Positions 26,917 through 34,687 of a stretch of 64,000 nucleotides of DNA are shown here, piece after piece. The position numbers and the translations under genes are program-made. The DNA is from Pseudoalteromonas sp. P1-25 (GTDB taxonomy: Bacteria > Pseudomonadota > Gammaproteobacteria > Enterobacterales > Alteromonadaceae), in assembly GCF_001401805.1 (NCBI RefSeq), contig NZ_LKDW01000010.1, positions 62,001 through 126,000 on the forward strand. The letters run 5' to 3'. Under the pieces are notes generated by a model. The model was given only the letters and a program-made list of their open reading frames with translations. It was not told where the DNA came from and made no database searches. The first letter of the stretch is position 1; each line of letters begins with the position of its first letter.

Positions 26917-28800
26917 TTAAAACAACGACTCAAAATCACCATTAGGAAATAACACCCCGGGGATACCACGTACTGCAGTTACATCCGCAATTTTTGTATC
27001 GCCTAAGTACAAGCCACCGCTGTAGTTACTGCCAGCTTGTTTTACGTCGAGCCAACGGCCGTTTTCACCTTTTGCAGTTAAACTAATATTGCTATTTACT
27101 TCTCTAATGCGTAAATCTAAGGCTTTTTGTTTTACGCTAATAAAGACATCGCTACTAGTAAGCTGCGATAAATCAATAACATCACCTACATACGCCAGGC
27201 TAAAATCACTCGCACCACCCAAGGGCAGCGACAACTCAAGGCCAAACATTAAATCGTCGTTTTCCTCACCACTAAGTGGTGAAGCCTCAAGCGCGGTAAT
27301 ATGAAAAGGTGTTGTTTGAATATCGCTTTGAAACTGCCCTTCAAAATCAAATGAAGAAAGAGAAGTAACTTCCTGTGCAAACGCAGATACAAAACGGTTT
27401 AAATCTAATGATATCTCACCTGTTAGCTCGCCAGACTGCTTAGCAATAACAACATCAGTGATAATATTAGCTATGCCTGTTTGCGCATCAGGTAATAACT
27501 CACTTTGCTCACTTACCCCATCAAATTCAATTAGTAATTCGCTCACATCAACATCTAAACGAGTATCGTCGTTGATAACAGAAGCACTCATGACCCCTTC
27601 GACTTTATCGCCCAGTACACCACTTATTCTAAAAGTAGGAATAGACATATCTATACTAACTGGTAAACCGTCGTAAGTACCCGTAATTAGCCATTCGTAA
27701 GGGGATGTAGAATAGCTAATATCAAGATCGCGTAACCTGTATTGTCCTTCGCTTGCAGAAACTTCCGCAAGGGGCGAATAATTTATGATCACTTCGTTAA
27801 GTACTTCAGCAAGCACAGTGATCGCTTTTTGAGTATCATCATCAAATGCACTTTCTAGTTGCGCAAGTTTAGCATCTACATCCTCTGCGTAGGTTGTGTC
27901 CTGTAAGCGAATAACACCCAGTGCGTCTCTTATATTTTCGAGTAATTCGCGCGACTCGAGTGCTTGCTCAGTTTCAACCTTTTGTTGCCAATTGGTGTAG
28001 CTAGTCACGCTCGCAATAGTTTGCTTGACCTGCCCTGCTACACTTTGAATTAAACCATTACCTAGCTCACTGTAAAGGTTATCTGCAATGTATTGATCAG
28101 CTAAATTACTGTAAGTTTGCCACGCACTGGTATCATCTTGCTCGGTAATAAAATCATCAAATGCAGTGGCTAAATCAAACCCTTCAACAGACACACCAGC
28201 TACAATAGCCCCATAAGTAAATGCATCAGCCACAATTTCTGCCTCTAGTGTATTACTTAGGCTGCTGTGTGTAAGCTGATAAAAAGGACTTGCCGATAAG
28301 CTTGCAAGGGTCGCGTCAACATTTGCATTCGTAATTGCGGTACTTAACGGCGAGAAAAATACTTCATTAACGCCCGGTGCAACATAAGCGCGAGCAGCAT
28401 AGTTTAAATTAACGCCAGTTATCTCTTCAAAATCAATTAAACGGTTTTCATTTATATCGTTTACATCGCCGCGAAGCGTTCTGCCGCAACCTGTAAAGCG
28501 TGGGCATGGCAAGGCACTATCGTCAGGTATAAATTCAAATGTATAAAAATTAAGAGGCGATACGCTCACGCTCGCAGTATTTATGTTTTCAACTGCAACA
28601 GACTCTACTACATTGCCTTGGCCGTCTAATTGATTAAGCGTACCTTTAACTGATTGCCATTTAGGCACATAAAAATTTACGGTAGAGGTGGATGCTACGC
28701 TTATTTCAATCGCTTCGTCACTACTATCATTTGAAGAGCCACCACAGCCACTAAGTGCTAGAGCAACTGACAAAGGTAAAAGTTTTTTTAACATCTTCAT
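26917..28800 (-). CDS. Uncharacterised outer-membrane lipoprotein, paralogue of the one at 29960-32986
   Basis: A 627-residue lipoprotein with lipobox LSGC (C19) and Gly at +2, so outer-membrane sorting is expected. After a beta-rich start comes a two-cysteine motif CPRFTGCG (C99, C105) followed by DVNDINENRLIDFEE and VFFSPLSTAI. The middle (about 160-330) is helical, and the C-terminal half is rich in beta strands and acidic residues, ending ADVTAVRGIPGVLFPNG. The same motif order occurs in the lipoprotein two genes upstream. It starts 3 bp after the barrel gene and is surely cotranscribed with it. I do not recognise a named family. Confidence 0.78.
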   Translation of the reverse strand: MKMLKKLLPLSVALALSGCGGSSNDSSDEAIEISVASTSTVNFYVPKWQSVKGTLNQLDGQGNVVESVAVENINTASVSVSPLNFYTFEFIPDDSALPCPRFTGCGRTLRGDVNDINENRLIDFEEITGVNLNYAARAYVAPGVNEVFFSPLSTAITNANVDATLASLSASPFYQLTHSSLSNTLEAEIVADAFTYGAIVAGVSVEGFDLATAFDDFITEQDDTSAWQTYSNLADQYIADNLYSELGNGLIQSVAGQVKQTIASVTSYTNWQQKVETEQALESRELLENIRDALGVIRLQDTTYAEDVDAKLAQLESAFDDDTQKAITVLAEVLNEVIINYSPLAEVSASEGQYRLRDLDISYSTSPYEWLITGTYDGLPVSIDMSIPTFRISGVLGDKVEGVMSASVINDDTRLDVDVSELLIEFDGVSEQSELLPDAQTGIANIITDVVIAKQSGELTGEISLDLNRFVSAFAQEVTSLSSFDFEGQFQSDIQTTPFHITALEASPLSGEENDDLMFGLELSLPLGGASDFSLAYVGDVIDLSQLTSSDVFISVKQKALDLRIREVNSNISLTAKGENGRWLDVKQAGSNYSGGLYLGDTKIADVTAVRGIPGVLFPNGDFESLF

Positions 28801-28803
28801 TCC

Positions 28804-29895
28804 TTAAAACTTAATGTTCATGTACCAATTTACATTCGCATAATAAGCTTTATCTAAATCTAAGCTGTCGGTTTGTAAATTAAGACCAAAGTACTCGTTT
28901 TCAATACCAACTAAAAACGCTTCACTTTTTGTTTCATAGCCAGCTTGTACCTTCCAATGATCCCAAAAATGAATACGCCCTTTTAACTGACTAAAGGTAT
29001 CTTTATCGTACTGTTTTACTGTAAAAGCAGTTGAGTAGCGGTTATTTATTCTGTAATCGGCAAAAGCCGTAATACGCATTTCCATATCAAGTGTATGTGA
29101 CTGGGTGTTCCCAAAAGCTGAGGTTTGAAGAGATACAGTAGGTGTAGAGGTAACATTACCACTCTCATCTTCACTGAAAGGAATTTCGGTCGTTTGCCCT
29201 TTTACTGAGCCAGTATCATCAAAGTCAGTTTTATAAACTAAATCTTTTACACTTAGGCCTACTTTTAAATCATCATTTATTTGCCAATCGGCAAAAATAT
29301 CTAAACTATAACCTAGGCCTTCAGGGTTTTCAGAAGGGGTAAACTTTTTGAATAGAATATCTTTCGAAAAATTATAATCAGCAGTAATACTGCCTTCAAC
29401 ATCGTCACTAAACACTCGCCCATCTACAGAAGCATCTTGAAAATGTGTACTGGCAAAAACAGACACTTTTGGCGTAATAGTGAGCGCGTTTTTATCAAAA
29501 AATTTAAAATCGTATGAAACAAATACCCCATTAGAGGTCACTTGCTTTGCATTTAACTGATATGTGTAAAATCGTTCTTCAAAGGGTAAGTCGTTTTTTT
29601 CTAAATAAGTATAAAGTGCAGTGTCTGGGTCAAAATTAAGTACATAATCATAACGGCTCTGCAGGCCCACTTTAAAATTATTATAGCCCACACCAATTTC
29701 AAAAATATTATAAGTAAATGCACTATCGCCAGATTTAATAGGCTCGTCAAAGTCATCTACAAATGCCTGTACTGGCTGTGCCTCAGTGTAGATTTCGGCG
29801 TCAAAGTGAGTAAATATTTGAAATTGATTATTTGCAGAAGCTAGAGGTGAAAGTAGAGCAGTTGAAAATCCTAACAAGAGAATTTTTTTTTTCAT
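28804..29895 (-). CDS. Uncharacterised outer-membrane beta-barrel protein
   Basis: A 363-residue protein with a signal peptide ending at LASAN and then alternating hydrophobic/polar strands typical of a beta-barrel (NIFEIGVGYNNFKVGLQSRYDYVL, FADYRINNRYSTAFTVKQY, VQAGYETKSEAFLVGIE). It ends in YMNIKF with the C-terminal Phe recognised by the BAM machinery. It sits between two related lipoprotein genes, 3 bp before one and 64 bp plus a terminator after the other. A partner role for surface display or envelope anchoring of those lipoproteins is a guess. Confidence 0.75.
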   Translation of the reverse strand: MKKKILLLGFSTALLSPLASANNQFQIFTHFDAEIYTEAQPVQAFVDDFDEPIKSGDSAFTYNIFEIGVGYNNFKVGLQSRYDYVLNFDPDTALYTYLEKNDLPFEERFYTYQLNAKQVTSNGVFVSYDFKFFDKNALTITPKVSVFASTHFQDASVDGRVFSDDVEGSITADYNFSKDILFKKFTPSENPEGLGYSLDIFADWQINDDLKVGLSVKDLVYKTDFDDTGSVKGQTTEIPFSEDESGNVTSTPTVSLQTSAFGNTQSHTLDMEMRITAFADYRINNRYSTAFTVKQYDKDTFSQLKGRIHFWDHWKVQAGYETKSEAFLVGIENEYFGLNLQTDSLDLDKAYYANVNWYMNIKF

Positions 29896-29916
29896 AATTT
29901 AATCGCTTTCTATAAA

Positions 29917-29947
29917 AAAAGGGAAAAGCGCACCGCTTTTCCCTTTT
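29917..29947 (-). terminator. Strong hairpin between the large lipoprotein and barrel genes
   Basis: A perfect 14-bp stem (AAAAGGGAAAAGCG at 29917-29930, CGCTTTTCCCTTTT at 29934-29947) with a 3-nt loop. On the minus strand it is followed by a T-run, so it should end or attenuate transcription leaving the 1008-residue gene before the barrel gene. Confidence 0.85.
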
Positions 29948-29959
29948 ATAGTTTAAGTA

Positions 29960-32900
29960 TTAGTTAGATGAGTCAATTAAAGTCACATCTGTGTACTCAA
30001 TTACTTCATCATCAATGTAAGTAATCGAAACACCGTTTGTTACTTTAGTTGCGGTACCAAAGGTCATCATCATGCCATCGTACATCGCTTTAACATCACC
30101 CGTGTAACCAGCTGATTCGGTACCCGACATAGACAGCGTGTAACCCATTGCTGCGTCACCGTTAACTTTAATTTCAAGCATGGTCATATCTTCATCACCA
30201 CTGCTATCCACTTCAGACATTACGCTAAAGTCTAAGTCACCAGACATACCCATAGCTTCTAACATTGCAGAATCAGTTTCATCCATGCCGCTTAAGTTTA
30301 GGTTACCCATAAAGCCTGAGTCACCGTCCATAATTTCAACACGGTTCCACGCTTGCGCCATAGTAAGCTCTGCGTCATCAACGGTATCTGCATTTACAGC
30401 ACCGTCAAAAGTAAATACTAAACACGAATCAATTTGTGTTGAATCGGTAATAGTACCATCAGCAAATGCTTGACACTCTTCTAGTGCATCCGCGGCTACA
30501 TCGCCTGTAACAAGCTCAACAGTTGCATCGCTTTGTGTATTTAGCATGCCACCCCAAGCAACAACAAGTTGATCATCTTGGTACGCTGCCGAAGCGGTAA
30601 TTTCGCTACCGGTCGCTGAGTTTGTAAGCATTAGCGTCAAGTTGTCTAGGCTGTAGTCGTATGCCCATTCAGGATGAGTTGTTGAAGTACCTTCGCCAGA
30701 GTTACCCATATCAGCAAGCTCTTCAAACACATCAAATAACACTTCGGCTGTGTTGTATAGAGCATCGCCACCCGTGCTAGTTAATACCGTCATTGTAGAA
30801 AGTGACATTGACGTTTCTTTAACTGATGCTGTCGCCACTGCAAGGTCTGCTTCTGCTTGTAAGCTAAGCGCTGTTACGAGTTGCTCGTTTGCAAGTTCAG
30901 CCTGAGTTTGTGCAGCTTCGGCCATCATTTCTGCGCTTTCAACTAAATCAGCGGCTTCAGCCATATCAGCTTCAGTTACTGCTACAGCTTCATATTCAGT
31001 TGCAGCTTCTAAGGCTTGTTCAATCGCAAGCTCAAGCGCATCGACAGCAGCAGAAAAATCAGAAGCAGCAGTTACCGCAGCATCAACTAAAGCAACCGTT
31101 GCTTGTGCATCGTCACCCGAGTCAACAGCAGCTTGTGCAGCAGCAAGCGCACTTGTTGATGCAGCTTCTGCAGTATTAGCAGCTGTTTTCTTTTCACCTG
31201 CAACATCGGCAGTGTTCATAGCAACTTCTTTAGCAGCGGCTACTTCAATCTCGTACTCAGTGATAGCGTCTTGTGCATCAGTTACTAATTGCGCAATTGC
31301 TGCATCGTAATCGCTTAGGTTTTCTACCTCTACTAAGGCTGCGTCTTGTAAATCAGTTGCAGTATCAAGTACACCTTGATAGTCAGAGCTTTGCTCTACA
31401 AGTAAAGAAGCTGTGCTAACATAGCCCTGTGATTTAACATATAAAATATCAGCCATATTTGATAAGTCAGCAGCTTCTGCTTCGTTTTCAAGCGCTGCAA
31501 CAGCAGCAACAAATTCAATTGCAGAGTCTGCATCGGTAATTGCATCACCACCTAATGCTTGAACATCAGCAAGCATTTCTTCAGCAGCATCTACCGATGC
31601 TTGAAGTTCTGTAAGCTCAGTAGAAGATGCATCAAGTTGAGCATTTAGAGCAACTGCTAAATCAGCATAAAAGTCATCGCCCGCTACACACTCATCGCCT
31701 GTACAACCAAGTTCTTCTAACACTGTTTGAACAGCCGTTGCAATTTCAGCCAGCTCTGCATCACTTGCAGCGCCGTTTTTAACTGCATTGTCTTTTGCTT
31801 CTTTAGCTTTAGTAGCAATGCCTGCTGAGTTTTCAGCAAATGCAGCTATCTCTGCCGCCGAAGGTGCTGGGACTTTAGCCGCATAAGCCGCTTCAAGGGC
31901 TGTTTTAATTGCTGCTTCATCACCTGTTGCAATTGCTACAAACACACTCGCCGTACTAGAAACAGCTGTTTGTAAAGTTGCTGCAACGTCGGTTGTGCTT
32001 AAAGTACCTGCTTTAATACCCTCTTTAATGCTAGTCATTACTTCGCTAATTGAAGATAAGCCTTGAATAGACGACGACAGCTGAGCAATTGCCAATACAC
32101 CTTGTGAAAGTGCTTCTTCACCGTCTACATCACTTAAATCAACAGCGCCGCCGTTAGATACATCACCTAACAGTGCAGATAATAATACTGCTGCATCAGG
32201 ACCCATTACCTGAATAACCGTATTTAAGCTTGTTGATGCAATTGCACCTGCGTCAACGTCAGCTTCAGCTTCAAGTAGTGCTTGAGCAACCAACGTAGTT
32301 AAAAAGGTTACATTGGCTTTAAACGAACGAGCAACATTTGCATCGCCTGCTGCACCACTTGTATCAGACGAATCAGCGTCCGCTGCAGCAATATATTTAA
32401 CAACCGAAAGCTCTAGATCAGCTTTATACCATTCACCAAATTCAATGTTAGTGTCGCCATCGTTTACATCGTCTGCTTCTGGCGCTTCATCGTAAGTTCC
32501 ACAGCCAACATATGCATCACAACGTAAATAACTATCGTCACCCTCTTCAGCAGTTGCAACTGTAATATACACAGGGCCTGTAAAGTCATCTTCAAGGTAA
32601 ATGCTGTAACTACCATTATCGCCAGTTACTAGCGCATCGGGGTTGCCCGCTATTTTGCTTGCTTCTACTGCTGCATCAGCCGCATCTTGAGACGTTGCTT
32701 CGCCGGTAAATGTTTCAGCCTCTGCTGAAGCCTCTAATCTAAATGCAACCGGAACACTTTGACCTGTTTCGTCAAGTGTCATTACGCTAACAACGGCACC
32801 TTTCATTGCACCTTTAACAGCTTTACCTGTTATTTCTACGTTAAATTGAGCGTCATCAGATGATGTAACCGATTCAACTGGAGGAACATAAGTGTTTCTG

Positions 32901-32986
32901 TCGTTGTCTGAACCACAACCCGCCAAACCTAGTGTAAGTGCAACAGATGCTGCAATCGGGGTAATTTTAGTCATACGCTGTGCCAT
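29960..32986 (-). CDS. Large Ala-rich helical outer-membrane lipoprotein of unknown function
   Basis: A 1008-residue lipoprotein with lipobox LAGC (C24) and AAGGAG 6 nt before the ATG. Residues about 45-145 look like a small beta domain (carboxypeptidase-regulatory-like). A CDAYVGCG motif (C156, C162), then DVNDGDTNIEFGEW and VTFLTTLVAQAL, parallels the 627-residue neighbour. Residues about 240-750 are extremely rich in Ala, Glu, Asp and Ser and should be long alpha-helices or coiled coils. The last about 230 residues turn to beta strands with Met-rich patches. Such a shape suggests an elongated periplasmic or surface structure. No family is recognised. Confidence 0.78.
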   Translation of the reverse strand: MAQRMTKITPIAASVALTLGLAGCGSDNDRNTYVPPVESVTSSDDAQFNVEITGKAVKGAMKGAVVSVMTLDETGQSVPVAFRLEASAEAETFTGEATSQDAADAAVEASKIAGNPDALVTGDNGSYSIYLEDDFTGPVYITVATAEEGDDSYLRCDAYVGCGTYDEAPEADDVNDGDTNIEFGEWYKADLELSVVKYIAAADADSSDTSGAAGDANVARSFKANVTFLTTLVAQALLEAEADVDAGAIASTSLNTVIQVMGPDAAVLLSALLGDVSNGGAVDLSDVDGEEALSQGVLAIAQLSSSIQGLSSISEVMTSIKEGIKAGTLSTTDVAATLQTAVSSTASVFVAIATGDEAAIKTALEAAYAAKVPAPSAAEIAAFAENSAGIATKAKEAKDNAVKNGAASDAELAEIATAVQTVLEELGCTGDECVAGDDFYADLAVALNAQLDASSTELTELQASVDAAEEMLADVQALGGDAITDADSAIEFVAAVAALENEAEAADLSNMADILYVKSQGYVSTASLLVEQSSDYQGVLDTATDLQDAALVEVENLSDYDAAIAQLVTDAQDAITEYEIEVAAAKEVAMNTADVAGEKKTAANTAEAASTSALAAAQAAVDSGDDAQATVALVDAAVTAASDFSAAVDALELAIEQALEAATEYEAVAVTEADMAEAADLVESAEMMAEAAQTQAELANEQLVTALSLQAEADLAVATASVKETSMSLSTMTVLTSTGGDALYNTAEVLFDVFEELADMGNSGEGTSTTHPEWAYDYSLDNLTLMLTNSATGSEITASAAYQDDQLVVAWGGMLNTQSDATVELVTGDVAADALEECQAFADGTITDSTQIDSCLVFTFDGAVNADTVDDAELTMAQAWNRVEIMDGDSGFMGNLNLSGMDETDSAMLEAMGMSGDLDFSVMSEVDSSGDEDMTMLEIKVNGDAAMGYTLSMSGTESAGYTGDVKAMYDGMMMTFGTATKVTNGVSITYIDDEVIEYTDVTLIDSSN

Positions 32987-33453
32987 TTATTTCTCCTTGA
33001 TAGCCTGCAATGAGTATCAGAAAATTATTTTATTAAATATACGTGCGAAAGTTTACAAAACAACATAAACAGACACACAATAACAACCTTTGTTACTTAT
33101 AAATTAAAGTAACATTAAGTAACGAGTTTTTGCTACATTTTTATACGTTTTGAGTACAAGTTTTTATCTAATTTTAAACGACGCTTCTTCATAGGCTTTA
33201 CTATATTTTCAATAACATATGTTAAAACCATTAAGAAGCATCGCTCTGGCGTACCATATATCCACAATATTAAGTGAATATTACATTTAATTTAGTTTGT
33301 TAATAATATTCTTCAAGTAATTGCGACAGATACGCTAAAAAAAACGCCCGCCAAAGCTAATATAATGAAAAAGGATGGGGTTAGGTGGTGTTTTGAAATG
33401 AAATATATAAACAGGATGTTTATTTAGCTTTATATTAAAACTAAACGCTAAAA
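32987..33453. other. Long AT-rich intergenic region without a recognised gene
   Basis: About 470 bp between the large lipoprotein start and the prpF terminator. It holds the lipoprotein Shine-Dalgarno sequence and presumably its promoter, but no open frame with a plausible start and product, tRNA or repeat was seen. Confidence 0.6.
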
Positions 33454-33487
33454 AGTCATTAACGCGCAGTATGCACCGTTAATGACT
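33454..33487 (-). terminator. Terminator after the prp operon
   Basis: AGTCATTAACG (33454-33464) pairs with CGTTAATGACT (33477-33487) around a 12-nt loop. In the direction of the prp operon the stem is followed by TTTTTAGCG, consistent with intrinsic termination 21 bp after the prpF stop. Confidence 0.75.
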
Positions 33488-33508
33488 CAATAAAAAATGT
33501 TGAAAGTA

Positions 33509-34675
33509 CTATTGAGGTGCTCTCACTACGCCCTCCATCAGCACGCGCGCACTGCGGCTCATGCTCGCTTTTGTTACTTGCCAATCGCCGTCTATCTGTT
33601 GAGCTTCGGCTCCTACTTTTAATGTACCAGAGGGGTGTCCAAAATTAATTTCGTTCAATGAGCCGCCACCTGCGGCCACATTAACAAGTGTACCTTCAAT
33701 AGCAGCGGCAGCGCCAATAGCCACTGCAGCTGTGCCCATCATAGCGTGATGCAGCTTGCCCATAGACATAGCACGTACTAATAAATCAATTGTTTTAGCT
33801 TCAATAAATTTACCACTGGACGCGTTATAGTCTAATGGCGCTGCCACAAAAGCGGCTTTAGGTGTATGCTGTCGTGTTTGTGCTTCACTAATATTGCTGA
33901 TCAGGCCCATTTTTACCGCACCATGGGCACGTATTGTTTCAAGCTTTTTAAGTGCGTCGATATCATTATTTATGTCATCTTGCAGCTCAGTGCCGCTGTA
34001 GCCAATATCGCTTGCGTTAATAAACACAGTAGGAATACCCGCGTTGATCATCGTGGCTTTTAAGGTACCAATTCCTGGTACTTCTAAGTCATCCACTACA
34101 TTACCTGTAGGGAATAACGCCCCTTCACCGTCGGCAGGGTTTAAAAACTCAAGCTTTACCTCGGCAGCGGCGAAGGTTACGCCATCAAGTTCAAAATCCC
34201 CTGTTTCTTGCACTTCGCCATTAGTAATAGGTACGTGAACCAGAATGCTTTTTTTAATATTAGCTTGCCACACTCGCACCACGGCTACACCGTTATCGGG
34301 TACTCTGCTTTTATCAACTAGGCCATTCGTTATTGCAAACGCACCCACTGCGCTGGTTAAATTACCACAATTACCACTCCAATCTATAAAGGCTTTATCA
34401 ATGGCCACTTGGCCAAATAAATAATCCACATCGTGATCGCTTTGCTCGCTTTTACTTAAAATAACCGTTTTACTGGTACTTGATGTAGCACCACCCATAC
34501 CATCAGTTTGTTTGCCATATGGGTCGGGACTACCAATTATGCGCAACAATAAATTGTCGCGTGCCTCACCTGCCACTTGGGCAGGTTTGGGTAGGTCGGT
34601 TAATTTAAAAAATACACCTTTACTCGTGCCGCCGCGCATATAAGTTGCCGGTACTTTTATTTGTGGTTTAAACAT
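33509..34675 (-). CDS. prpF: 2-methylaconitate isomerase
   Basis: A 388-residue PrpF-family protein (diaminopimelate-epimerase fold) that isomerises the 2-methylaconitate released by AcnD so that the methylcitrate cycle can continue. The N-terminal YMRGGTSKGVFF and the substrate-site segments GNCGNLTSAVGAFA and DGMGGATSSTSK are visible. ATG 34675 is chosen over an in-frame GTG at 34684 because AAGGAG is 8 nt upstream of the ATG and too close to the GTG. It is the last gene of the operon, just after acnD. Confidence 0.93.
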   Translation of the reverse strand: MFKPQIKVPATYMRGGTSKGVFFKLTDLPKPAQVAGEARDNLLLRIIGSPDPYGKQTDGMGGATSSTSKTVILSKSEQSDHDVDYLFGQVAIDKAFIDWSGNCGNLTSAVGAFAITNGLVDKSRVPDNGVAVVRVWQANIKKSILVHVPITNGEVQETGDFELDGVTFAAAEVKLEFLNPADGEGALFPTGNVVDDLEVPGIGTLKATMINAGIPTVFINASDIGYSGTELQDDINNDIDALKKLETIRAHGAVKMGLISNISEAQTRQHTPKAAFVAAPLDYNASSGKFIEAKTIDLLVRAMSMGKLHHAMMGTAAVAIGAAAAIEGTLVNVAAGGGSLNEINFGHPSGTLKVGAEAQQIDGDWQVTKASMSRSARVLMEGVVRAPQ

Positions 34676-34687
34676 AATGCACACTCC

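Noticed and set aside
30889..31179. A plus-strand frame coding a Gln/Leu-rich protein
   Set aside because: It is the antisense shadow of the Ala-rich helix of the large lipoprotein; low-complexity codons on one strand give glutamine runs on the other.
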